Origin: Hymenobacter sp.
GTDB taxonomy: Bacteria; Bacteroidota; Bacteroidia; Cytophagales; Hymenobacteraceae
Direction of reading: 5' to 3'
Length of the DNA: 48,007 bases
Assembly (NCBI GenBank): GCA_028288445.1
Contig: JAQBNT010000004.1
Location: 1-48,007 of the forward strand
Shown here: positions 9,411 through 17,742 of the stretch, piece by piece
How positions within the stretch are numbered: position 1 is the stretch's first letter
Layout of the letters: the number at the start of each line of letters is the position of its first letter
Program-made: the position numbers and the translations under genes
Notes under the pieces: model-generated
Databases searched by the model: none
Seen by the model: the letters and a program-made list of their open reading frames with translations, nothing else
Told to the model about the DNA's origin: nothing

Positions 9411-10156
9411 ACGTCGTTGTCATCGAAGATGAGCCCCTGGCTGCCCAGGCGCTGGCCGCCCTGCTCACCCGCCTCCGGCCCGCCACGCGCATTCTGGCGT
9501 CGCTGGGCTCGGTGGAAGAAGCCGTGGAATGGCTGCGCGCGCAACCGGCCCCCGACGTGCTTTTCTGCGACATCCACCTGTCGGACGGCAACAGCTTCGA
9601 CATCTTCCGGCAGGTGGCGGTGGGCGCGCCCGTCATCTTTACCACCGCCTACGACGCGTACGCCATCCAGGCCTTTCAGGTGAACAGCGTGGACTACCTG
9701 CTCAAGCCCCTGCAAGCCGCGGAGGTAGAACGGGCCCTGCAGAAGTACGAAACCCTGCATCCCGCCACGCGGCCGGCCGCCGTCGCGAACGTGCAGCGCC
9801 TGGTCCACACCATGCCCCGCACGCGCTTCCTGGTGAAAACGGGGCAGGCCCTGAAAGCCGTTCCGGTAGACCAGGTGGCGTATTTTCTGGCCGAAGAGGG
9901 CGTGGTGTTCCTCGTCACCCATCCCGGCAAGCGGTTTATCATTCCCGACACGCTCGACCAGCTGGAAGGCCAGCTAGACGCCCAGCACTTCTTTCGCGTT
10001 AACCGCCAGTTCATCCTGAGCATCGGCGCGTTGCAGGAAATCCGGCCGTATTTCAAGGGCCGCCTGGTGCTGCAGGTAGCGCCCCCGGTAGTCGGCGAGG
10101 CCCTGGTGGTGAGCGCCGGCCGTGCCCCGGCCTTTAAGCAATGGCTGGACCATTAA
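9407..10156 (+). CDS. LytTR-family response regulator
   Basis: 249 residues. The receiver domain has acidic pocket E7/D8, phospho-acceptor Asp55 (LFCDIHL), the conserved T in FTTAYD and the lysine in DYLLKP. A LytTR DNA-binding domain follows in the last ~105 residues (RFLVKTGQALKAVPVDQV... FFRVNRQFILS). It is the partner of the upstream kinase, overlapping it by four bases. LytTR proteins usually bind direct repeats; its targets cannot be inferred here. A terminator follows directly. Confidence 0.92.
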   Translation: MNVVVIEDEPLAAQALAALLTRLRPATRILASLGSVEEAVEWLRAQPAPDVLFCDIHLSDGNSFDIFRQVAVGAPVIFTTAYDAYAIQAFQVNSVDYLLKPLQAAEVERALQKYETLHPATRPAAVANVQRLVHTMPRTRFLVKTGQALKAVPVDQVAYFLAEEGVVFLVTHPGKRFIIPDTLDQLEGQLDAQHFFRVNRQFILSIGALQEIRPYFKGRLVLQVAPPVVGEALVVSAGRAPAFKQWLDH

Positions 10157-10173
10157 GCCAGTGTTGGCTTTTT
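10155..10173 (+). terminator. short intrinsic terminator after the LytTR gene
   Basis: AAGCCA (10155-10160) pairs with TGGCTT (10165-10170) across GTGT and is followed by TTT. The stem begins inside the TAA stop codon. Confidence 0.55.
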
Positions 10174-10271
10174 GCTGGGTTTTGCTGCCAACGAAAGAAC
10201 TATACGCCCTGCTTCTGTCCGTCATTTCCGGACCACCTCAGGCCCGGTCCTGATACTGACCTGAAGGAGCG

Positions 10272-12389
10272 TTAGTAGCTCAGTCCTTCGTTGTACTTGA
10301 ATAACGGGTAGGCGGGCCCTTCGTCGTAGCCCGGCACGTCTTCTTTTTGGCGCCGCACGGCAGCCTCAGAAATAGGCGTGGTGAACGGCATTTTGCCACT
10401 CGGGTTGAACTTGCCGGTCAGCACATCCAGCAAGGCTTCGGGGGTGGTGCCAAAGGTGGCGAGCACGCCCGGAAAATGGCTCCTGGTACCGGGGCTATAC
10501 ACTTCGCCGATAACCCACGGGCTGGAATAATTGAGAACCAGCACGGTAGGCTTTTTCGCGCTCAAGGCGTTGACATACGCAACATCTACCGCATTCCGGG
10601 ACAACGCCAGGTAGATGGGCGAGCCATCGGAGGCAAACAAGGGCCGGGCCGTGGGCTTGAGCCAGAGCAGGATAACGTCCGCTTCTTCGGGCGTAGCCAC
10701 AAATTCTACGGGGTAGGGATTGGGGCTGGGCCGGTATACTTCGCCGGGGCCGGAAGCCGGCGGGCCAAACTTTTTCTGGTAAACCTCGAAGTACACCTTG
10801 GTCCGGGCTTTCAGGGGCAGCATTTTCGCGTCGTTGCGCAATAGCACGACGGACTTGCGTAGGGCCACTGCGGCCCGCGCCTGAAACTGGGGATTGTTCA
10901 CGATTTTTTCGGCGGCGGCCTCGTCCACATACGGGTTTTCGAACAGCCCGAGCGCAAACTTTTCGACTAGGAGCCGGCGCACGGACTCGTTGATGAGCGG
11001 CAGGTCGGCGGGGTTGTTTTGCACGGTTTTCAGGAGCTCTGTGGGGTCGGCAGTGCCAGAAAACAGGTTAACGCCCGCCTCCAAGGCCCGGTGGTAGCGC
11101 TGCGTGATGGACAGGCTTTCGGCACCCCAGGGCATCATTTCGATGGGTCCCGTATCGGAATTGATGATGCCCGTAAAGCCGAGCTGGGTGCGCAGCAAGT
11201 CGTGAATCACTCCTTTGTTGTAGCCGTAGGCAATCTGCTCGTATTTGGTATCGGCCGGGATGGAATAGTACGGCATGATAGCCGAGGTACCCGCTTTGAT
11301 GGCTGCCCGGAACGGAATCAGGTTATTATCGAACCGGCCGCCCGGAAACACTTCTTTCTTCCCCCAGGCAAAGTGCGGGTCCTGGCCGCCCTCCCCTGCC
11401 CCACCGCCCGGAAAGTGCTTAATGGTCAGGGCCACCGCCGTGGCATTTAGTTGGGGGCCCTGAAACCCGAGCACCAGGGCCGTGAGCATTTTGCTGGTCC
11501 AGGCGGCATCCTCGCCGAAGGTGCCGTCGATGCGCTGCCAGCGCGGCTCCGTGGCCAGGTCGGCCATGTACATGTAGCCTTTGCGCAGCCCCGTGGCGGC
11601 CCATTCCTGCCGGGCAATGTCGGCAAACTCGCGCGTGAGCGCCAGGTCGCGCATGGCCGAGAGGCCCAGCTCGCCGGGCCATTGCGAAAACGCGGTGGTG
11701 CCCACGCTCGTGCCGGGGGCCGCGGTGGGCGTGATGTGGTTGCGGGGGTTGGAGGCCACGATGGCCGGAATGCCCAGTCCGTCGCTTTCGCAGAGCGCCT
11801 GCAACCGGTTGGCCCACTCGGCCGTGATGCGGGGGCTGGCGTTGGCCCGCAGAATGAAATGGCGCAGGTGGAAATGGGTCACGGCTTTGGTGGTGCCGGC
11901 GGCGGTCATCATGGGTACCGGCAGGGGCGCGTGGGTGAAGATGTTCGTGGTGGCTACCAGGTCTTCTTCGTTGAACCCGCTGCCGATGGGGTCTTTTGAC
12001 TTCGGTGCCTCAAAAGACCAATCGTTTTGCAGCCGGGTGCTGCTGATGAGCATGAACCCCACTTTGTCGGCTACCGACATGCGGGCCAGCAGGTCGGCGG
12101 CCCGGGCCGGGGCCAACAGTCGCCAGTCTTCGTAGGGGTCCAGCTTGCCGTTTTTGTTGAGGTCCTTGAATTTTAGGCCGGCCACTTGCAGAGTTTTGAC
12201 GGAGCGGATGCCCAGCACCGGCTGCGGCGTGTTGGTCTTTTCGGGACCCTGCCCCAATTGAAAAGCGCTGAGAGAAGCCAGAGCTGCCAGGCCCGCCAGC
12301 GTCATCAGCAGGCTTTTTCGAGGTTGATTAGCCGGCTGGGGAGCAGCGCAGAAACGGGCGGCGCGAAGAAGTAACGTTTTCATAGGCAA
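10272..12389 (-). CDS. GH3 family beta-glycosidase (exported)
   Basis: 705 residues, an ordinary two-domain GH3 length. An N-terminal membrane-targeting stretch (about 28-46) is followed by an EF-hand-like DLNKNGKLDPYEDW (76-89), often seen at the start of Bacteroidota GH3 enzymes. The barrel has KHFPGGG (324-330) and the nucleophile region GFTGIINSDTGP (Asp412). The (alpha/beta)6 domain follows (RKSVVLLRNDAKMLPL, then VLVLNYSSPWVIG and FNPSGKMPFTTP). GH3 enzymes release terminal beta-glucose, beta-xylose or related sugars; SDTGP in place of SDW makes the specificity uncertain. It is the last gene of the minus-strand operon that begins at the TonB receptor, 60 bp after the rhamnosidase. The start could also be the second Met, two codons downstream. 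Confidence 0.9.
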   Translation of the reverse strand: MPMKTLLLRAARFCAAPQPANQPRKSLLMTLAGLAALASLSAFQLGQGPEKTNTPQPVLGIRSVKTLQVAGLKFKDLNKNGKLDPYEDWRLLAPARAADLLARMSVADKVGFMLISSTRLQNDWSFEAPKSKDPIGSGFNEEDLVATTNIFTHAPLPVPMMTAAGTTKAVTHFHLRHFILRANASPRITAEWANRLQALCESDGLGIPAIVASNPRNHITPTAAPGTSVGTTAFSQWPGELGLSAMRDLALTREFADIARQEWAATGLRKGYMYMADLATEPRWQRIDGTFGEDAAWTSKMLTALVLGFQGPQLNATAVALTIKHFPGGGAGEGGQDPHFAWGKKEVFPGGRFDNNLIPFRAAIKAGTSAIMPYYSIPADTKYEQIAYGYNKGVIHDLLRTQLGFTGIINSDTGPIEMMPWGAESLSITQRYHRALEAGVNLFSGTADPTELLKTVQNNPADLPLINESVRRLLVEKFALGLFENPYVDEAAAEKIVNNPQFQARAAVALRKSVVLLRNDAKMLPLKARTKVYFEVYQKKFGPPASGPGEVYRPSPNPYPVEFVATPEEADVILLWLKPTARPLFASDGSPIYLALSRNAVDVAYVNALSAKKPTVLVLNYSSPWVIGEVYSPGTRSHFPGVLATFGTTPEALLDVLTGKFNPSGKMPFTTPISEAAVRRQKEDVPGYDEGPAYPLFKYNEGLSY

Positions 12390-12449
12390 GGGCTCCAGAA
12401 AGGGATTGGAGGGCGTGGGAGAGCCGCAGTTCGTGATGAGGAAAATGTT

Positions 12450-15400
12450 TTATTGCTTCAGCAGCACCACCGGCCCCAGCAGCCCCGAAGGCAGCAGCTT
12501 GGCATCGGCCTGGTAAAATAGCAGCGAGGTATAGGTAATCTTTCCGGTGACGCCGGGCTGGGCGTCGCCAACCAAACGGTTGACCCACAGGCTGGTCACC
12601 TTAATCTCTACTTGGTTATTCCCGGGCTTAAGTGCGTTGGTCACATCGACCCGGAAGGGCTTTTTCCAGACCACGCCCAGCGGCTGGCCATTGACCACCA
12701 CCTCGGCCAGGTTCTTCACCTCACCCAAGTCGAGCCACAGCTGGCCGTTGCTGCCAAACCACCTGGCTGGGGCGGTAATCGTCTTCGTGTAGATAGCTGT
12801 GCCGGAGAAGTATTTGATGCCCGCCGTGCTGTTTTCGGTGTAGGAAGCCAGCTTGGTGAACGAGGCACTGGCTGGCGCCCCCCGGTTGGGCTGGAAAGCT
12901 ACCTGCCAGTCCTCGGCGAAGGCAGCCAGCTTTTGCTCCGTGGCCACGGGCACGGTGAACGACGGTTTGGTGGCGGCGTTTCGGAACACCACAAACACGG
13001 CGTCGTTGGGTGCCAGGGGCAGCGTCACTTTGGTGAGGCCGTTGGCTATGGTGTAGGACGCGGCTTCCATTTTCCCGGTTTCCGGGTGCCAGAGCTGCGG
13101 CGCCCTGCCGGCTACCCGGAACGTGGCTTCCAGCAGCTGGCTGGCGTCGTTGCGGCTGTTTACCCAGTACACCTCGCCGTCGGGCAGGGTGCGGTGCACG
13201 TAGAGGAGCTTGGTGGTGGGCTGCGGCTTGGCATATGCAAAATCGGGAGCTACCTGCAGGGAAGCCAGCACCGCTCCTAAGGATTTACCAGTGCTAACGT
13301 TGGGGTTTTTGCCGCCCCAGATTTCGCCTACTAAGCGCTGAAACTCCTGTGGGTCGTCGCTCAGGCTCGGTGTGCTCACGGGCTTCATCCCAGCCACGGT
13401 AGCCCCTGCTTTTACCAAGTCGTGGAGCTTGCGTAACACCGGCACCGACATCTGGCGCGCGCTGCTATCCAGGACCAATACGCGGTAGCTCATGCCGCTG
13501 GGCGTAACCAATTTGCCGTTTTTCACCGACAGCAGGTGAACGAGGGCATCGGCGTTGATGAAGTCGTAGTTGTAGCCCTCCGGAATGCGGGGCAGCTGCT
13601 TGCCAAACAGGTCGGTGATGTTCTGGCCTTCGCCGTAGTAGTACACGATATCGGCCACAAACCGGCCCTGCTGCAACATGTAGGAGGTGCGGGCCAGGTA
13701 GCTGGTCCAGGCGCTGGCCTGGTCGGCCCAGGTTTCGTGGCGGTTGAACCACTGCCCGAACGGCCCCAGGCCCAGCCCCGGCAGCTTGTCCTCCACGGGC
13801 TGGTGTACCATCGAGTGAATCATAATCCGGTTGATGCCGCTGGCAAACTCCAAATCGGCCGTAGGCTTCAGGTTTTCGGGCGCGTAGGAATACGCCGAAC
13901 CGCCCAGCCCCATGGCCGTCATGGATTCGGCGGCGGCCAGGTTCTGGCCGTAGAGGTGCGCCACAGATGCTGACTCCCGGTCATCGGCCTGGTAGCCGGT
14001 CTGGTCGCCGCCGTTCACGATGGGGCTGGGCGTCCACATGGCCGACATGGGCACGGCCGCCCGGCGCTTCACCTCCATGCCGTCGGCAATCAGGGCCCGG
14101 CCTACTTCGTGTGATTCGGTGTAGCGCTTCAGGCCACGGGCCGCCAGAATATCGGTCAGCGCATCGTAGTGGTACGCGGCCACCAGGTCGCTCAGCGTCT
14201 GGCGGTAGTCAAACAGGAATTGCTCGCTGGCCTGGGCCGTTTTCACAACGTGGCCCGTCAGGACCGGCAGCCAGGGCAGCAGAGAGTAGCCCCGCCGCTT
14301 CTGAAACTCCTGCGGCAGGTTGGGCGTCCAGTTCTGCGCGCCGGCTTCCCAGCTATCCGTCACGAGGTATTGCAGGCCGCCTTTGCTGCCCATCAGGCCC
14401 CCGGTAGCGTCCTGGTACATATCCAGGTAAGTGCTGAAGTACTTTTTGACGGCCACGGGGTCGAGCTTGTCTACTTCCAGGCCCGTGGCTTCCGGGGTGG
14501 CCGGGTGGTTGACGATGCCCGTGAGGGAATAGCCGAAGCGGACTACCATCCAGCTGCCAGCCAGCGCGGCCCAGCTCAGGGTACCCGCTGCGTCCAGCTT
14601 GCCAGTCAGGTCAATGATGTTGGCCGGGTTGATTGCGTTCGGGGCAGCCAGCGTCATGAGTTGATGCAGGCCGCTGGCCGGGGCAAAGGCGGCTTTTTCC
14701 TCAAACCGATTGACGCGGGCCACCGGGTGCAGCACGATTTCGGCGATTTCGGTGCCGGGCGAGGACTTGGGCGGGGCCGGCTTCGTCCCCATAAACACGG
14801 CGGCCATGTCCATAATGGGCGGCGGGGTTTTCACCGTCACCCGGAAATACCGGGCCGTGGTTTCCGGCACGCTCACCGTTTGCTGCAACACCGCGCCGCG
14901 CGGTATCAGGCTCACCGGCTTGAAGTGCACGCCGTCGTCGCTGGCTTCCAGGGCCCGGGCGTCGGCCGCGTCGCCGCCCATGCCGAAGTTGCCCATGCTG
15001 CCGCCACCCACCATCGTGATGGCCCGGATGGTTTGGGGGCGCGGAAACGCAAACTGTATCCAGGCAAAGCCGTGGGCCGCGTCGGGCGGCAGCAGCGCGG
15101 TGGTGCCGAGGTCACCATCGGTGAGCTGCGCCAGTTGGAACCGGCCGCCGCTCGACGTCACGGTGGCACCCAACTCGCTCAGCGTTTTATCGGCCTCCGG
15201 CAATTTGTAGGCGATGACGGCCACGTCCTGGTAGTAGCTGGGACCGGGCTCGGCGGTCATGCCAAATTCGGGCTGTTTCGGGATGTTCTGAAACGGCCCC
15301 GCTACCCCTGAAGGCTTCGGCACCACGACGCGCGTGGTGCCGCCTTTCACGCGCGTTTCCGTCCACACCACCTTCTTCATTCCGTCCTCGGGCTTCACCC

Positions 15401-15776
15401 AGGGGCCGCCGCTTTCGCTCCAGCCGGGCGAGCCGGCCACGCCCATTTCCAGGTGCAGCGAGTCGGTGAGCCGGGTCGTGTACCGGAAGGCGTCTTTCCA
15501 CTCCGGCGTCATGTAGGCCAGCCGTTTGCTCACCACCTGCGGCGTAGCCAGGTTGGCATCAAAATTCTGAAAGCCGCCAATGCCGGAGCGCTGCATCCAC
15601 AGCAAATCCTGGCGAATGCCGGCCCGGGTGATGTTGCCCTGCATCCAGTGCCACCACACCCGTGGCCGGGCCGACTGCGGCGGGGCCTGAAAAGCCGCCG
15701 GCAAATCGGCCGGCGCCTGGGCCTGGGCGGCCGTGGTCAGCAGCAGGCAAAAAACGGTGGCAGCTGGTTTCATCAT
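12450..15776 (-). CDS. GH106-type alpha-L-rhamnosidase
   Basis: 1108 residues. A signal peptide of about 1-19 (AAQA/QAP) is followed by the family opening RPRVWWHWMQGNITRAGIRQ, where a short motif identifies the monomeric rhamnosidase family, and by GIGGFQNFDANL. Beta-sandwich modules lie in the N-terminal half. A C-terminal galactose-binding-like beta-sandwich spans about 1010-1100 (LWLDLGEVKNLAEVVVNGQP, then TSLWVNRLVGD). The enzyme removes terminal alpha-L-rhamnose, from plant cell-wall pectins or rhamnosylated flavonoids, probably in the periplasm. It starts three bases after the stop of the TIM-barrel gene, so the two are tightly coupled. GH106 proteins are often annotated only as glycosyl hydrolase; the exact linkage cut is not readable from sequence. 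Confidence 0.85.
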   Translation of the reverse strand: MMKPAATVFCLLLTTAAQAQAPADLPAAFQAPPQSARPRVWWHWMQGNITRAGIRQDLLWMQRSGIGGFQNFDANLATPQVVSKRLAYMTPEWKDAFRYTTRLTDSLHLEMGVAGSPGWSESGGPWVKPEDGMKKVVWTETRVKGGTTRVVVPKPSGVAGPFQNIPKQPEFGMTAEPGPSYYQDVAVIAYKLPEADKTLSELGATVTSSGGRFQLAQLTDGDLGTTALLPPDAAHGFAWIQFAFPRPQTIRAITMVGGGSMGNFGMGGDAADARALEASDDGVHFKPVSLIPRGAVLQQTVSVPETTARYFRVTVKTPPPIMDMAAVFMGTKPAPPKSSPGTEIAEIVLHPVARVNRFEEKAAFAPASGLHQLMTLAAPNAINPANIIDLTGKLDAAGTLSWAALAGSWMVVRFGYSLTGIVNHPATPEATGLEVDKLDPVAVKKYFSTYLDMYQDATGGLMGSKGGLQYLVTDSWEAGAQNWTPNLPQEFQKRRGYSLLPWLPVLTGHVVKTAQASEQFLFDYRQTLSDLVAAYHYDALTDILAARGLKRYTESHEVGRALIADGMEVKRRAAVPMSAMWTPSPIVNGGDQTGYQADDRESASVAHLYGQNLAAAESMTAMGLGGSAYSYAPENLKPTADLEFASGINRIMIHSMVHQPVEDKLPGLGLGPFGQWFNRHETWADQASAWTSYLARTSYMLQQGRFVADIVYYYGEGQNITDLFGKQLPRIPEGYNYDFINADALVHLLSVKNGKLVTPSGMSYRVLVLDSSARQMSVPVLRKLHDLVKAGATVAGMKPVSTPSLSDDPQEFQRLVGEIWGGKNPNVSTGKSLGAVLASLQVAPDFAYAKPQPTTKLLYVHRTLPDGEVYWVNSRNDASQLLEATFRVAGRAPQLWHPETGKMEAASYTIANGLTKVTLPLAPNDAVFVVFRNAATKPSFTVPVATEQKLAAFAEDWQVAFQPNRGAPASASFTKLASYTENSTAGIKYFSGTAIYTKTITAPARWFGSNGQLWLDLGEVKNLAEVVVNGQPLGVVWKKPFRVDVTNALKPGNNQVEIKVTSLWVNRLVGDAQPGVTGKITYTSLLFYQADAKLLPSGLLGPVVLLKQ

Positions 15777-15779
15777 GGG

Positions 15780-16697
15780 TTAGTTGAGCAAGCCCCGCAG
15801 GGTACGCAAGCTGGTGGTGATGCTGTCGAAGGGGGCCGTGGGCATGTCGTGCTCCACAAAAAGATGAGCCAGGCCCGCCAGCTGGGCCTGCGCGAAAATG
15901 CGTTTGAAATCGATGGTGCCACTGCCCACGGGCTCCAGCGTTTGGTGGTCCCGGCTCAGGTCCTTCACGTGCCAGAGCGGGAAGCGGCCCGGATGGCGGC
16001 GAAACAGTTCTACGGGGTCGGCCCCGCCCTTCACGGCCCAGGCCAGGTCCAGCTCCATTTTCACGGTTTGGGCGTCGGTTTGGGCCAGCAGCAGGTCGTA
16101 GGGCACCTGGCCTTGCATGGGCCGGAACTCGGTGTCGTGGTTGTGGTAGCAGAGCGTGAGGCCGGCTTTTTGGGTGAGCATGGCCGTACGGTTGAGGACG
16201 TCAATGGAGGTTTTCACGTCGTCCAGCGAAGTGGGCGGCAGGCTGGCGCACACCAGGTAGCGCACCCCTGCTTCGGCAGCAACGGCCACAGCTTCCGGCC
16301 CGTTTTCCTGCAAGGTGAGCATGGGAGGAAGCACGAGCGGTTTTCCCGCGTCCGTTGGAATCTTGGCTCCGGCGGGGGCCTTGAAGGCACTTCGGGGCAC
16401 CACGTGCGATTTCCAGGCCAGCCCCAGGTCCCGGGTGAGGGCGGCGAATTCCTTCGCTTTCAAGCCGTAAAACCCGGGCTTACTGCTGAACGACGACTCC
16501 ACTTCCTGGTAGCCCAGCGCGGCCACCTTTTTCAGGGTGCTCACCACGTCGGCATCCAGCTCTCTGATGAGCGTGAACAGCTCCAGGCCAATGGCGCGTT
16601 TCGGCGCAGCCAGCCCGAAACCCGAAGCAAAGGAGGGTGCCGCCAGCAGGCTTGCCGCGCCGAAGCCGGCGGTTTTCAAAAAATCTCGTCTTTGCAT
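15780..16697 (-). CDS. Tat-exported sugar isomerase/epimerase-like TIM barrel
   Basis: 305 residues. It begins MQRRDFLKTAGFG, a twin-arginine signal (Arg3-Arg4), with probable cleavage near residue 25. The rest is an AP-endonuclease-2/xylose-isomerase-like barrel (YQEVESSF, LCYHNHDTEF, VKMELDLAWAVKGG, PLWHVKDL, FVEHDMP), with Glu/His/Asp residues placed as in metal-binding family members. Such periplasmic proteins are common in Bacteroidota saccharide loci. Reported relatives include 3-keto-sugar hydrolase/epimerase partners and C-glycoside deglycosidase large subunits, but no small partner subunit is seen here. It lies between the esterase and the rhamnosidase in the same operon. A sugar-lyase or isomerase role is inference. 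Confidence 0.8.
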   Translation of the reverse strand: MQRRDFLKTAGFGAASLLAAPSFASGFGLAAPKRAIGLELFTLIRELDADVVSTLKKVAALGYQEVESSFSSKPGFYGLKAKEFAALTRDLGLAWKSHVVPRSAFKAPAGAKIPTDAGKPLVLPPMLTLQENGPEAVAVAAEAGVRYLVCASLPPTSLDDVKTSIDVLNRTAMLTQKAGLTLCYHNHDTEFRPMQGQVPYDLLLAQTDAQTVKMELDLAWAVKGGADPVELFRRHPGRFPLWHVKDLSRDHQTLEPVGSGTIDFKRIFAQAQLAGLAHLFVEHDMPTAPFDSITTSLRTLRGLLN

Positions 16698-16751
16698 CTG
16701 GCTATTCGGAAGAGAGTGAGATAGTGGGCCTGCGGCAGGGCGGCTAGCGGG

Positions 16752-17684
16752 CTACGGCTTGGCCTCGGCTTTGAAGGTGGGCAGCGCGGGCGCGGCGGGC
16801 ACCCCCATAAAGCCCTCCATCTTGAGCCAGTCGCCGAAGCGGTCTATCCAGGCATCGACGGGCAGGTTGAGCTTGCGCATGCCGAAGCCGTGCCCGCCCT
16901 TGCCGTACACGTGCAGCTCGGCGGACTTACCCGCCGCCAGCCAGTCGCTGTAGATTTTCACGCTCTGCGGCGCAATGCCGAGCTGGTCGTCGCTGGCAGC
17001 GGCGGCGAAGAGCGGGGGCGCATCGGCGGGCACGGCGGCGGGTATGCCAGCGGCGGGCAGCGCCCCCAGGTAGGCGTAAATCGGGGCCAGAAAATTGGGC
17101 CGGTTGGCGGCGGTGTAGCTGTAGCCCACGCCCGCCGCCACCGTGCCGCCGGCCGAGAAGCCCACGATGCCAATTTTATCGGCCCGCACGCCCAGCTCTT
17201 TGGCATGGCTGCGCACGTATTCAATGGCCTTTTTGCCGTCGGCGATGGCCAGCGGCACCACTGGCGCGTTGATGGCGTCGAGCTTGGGGCGGTTGCCCAT
17301 CAGCGCCATCGTTTCCTTCACCGGGTCGTCGGTGGTCATGTGCACCAGCCGGTATTTTAGCACGAACGCCGCCACGCCGCGCGCCTGCAGCCACTTGGCC
17401 ACATCGATTCCCTCGCTCTCAATAGAAAGCGTGTGAAAAGCGCCGCCGGGGCAAATCACGGCTGCCGTGCCGTTGCCCGTGCCCGCGGCGGGCAGATAGG
17501 CCGTGAGCGTGGGCGCGGCCACGTTGTACACCACGCGGGTGTTGAACAGGTTTTTGGTGTTTTCCTGCTCCTGCCAGGTCCAGCTTTCCGAACCGGGGGC
17601 TTTGCCGGGGTATATGGAAATGACTTGCTGCGCCTGGGCCGTGAAGGACCCGAACAGCAGCAGAGTGAGCGAGAGCTTTTTCAT
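16752..17684 (-). CDS. secreted alpha/beta-hydrolase, acetyl-xylan-esterase-like
   Basis: 310 residues. A clear signal peptide (1-19, FTAQA/Q) precedes an alpha/beta-hydrolase core with oxyanion motif CPGGAFH (78-84), nucleophile Ser177 in GFSAGG, an Asp in AAASDDQLG and the His in GKGGHGFG. This is the BD-FAE/Axe2-like group of carbohydrate or feruloyl esterases. In this operon it would remove acetyl or hydroxycinnamoyl groups so that the GH43 and GH106 enzymes can act. I took the ATG at 17684, which opens the signal peptide; a longer frame to 17954 overlaps the GH43 coding end and has no export signal at its front. 54 bp separate it from the TIM-barrel gene. Confidence 0.88.
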   Translation of the reverse strand: MKKLSLTLLLFGSFTAQAQQVISIYPGKAPGSESWTWQEQENTKNLFNTRVVYNVAAPTLTAYLPAAGTGNGTAAVICPGGAFHTLSIESEGIDVAKWLQARGVAAFVLKYRLVHMTTDDPVKETMALMGNRPKLDAINAPVVPLAIADGKKAIEYVRSHAKELGVRADKIGIVGFSAGGTVAAGVGYSYTAANRPNFLAPIYAYLGALPAAGIPAAVPADAPPLFAAAASDDQLGIAPQSVKIYSDWLAAGKSAELHVYGKGGHGFGMRKLNLPVDAWIDRFGDWLKMEGFMGVPAAPALPTFKAEAKP

Positions 17685-17742
17685 GGGAGGAAGCTGTATT
17701 ATGAGGGATGATGGCATCGTCAGCAGTAAGGACAAAGGGTTG

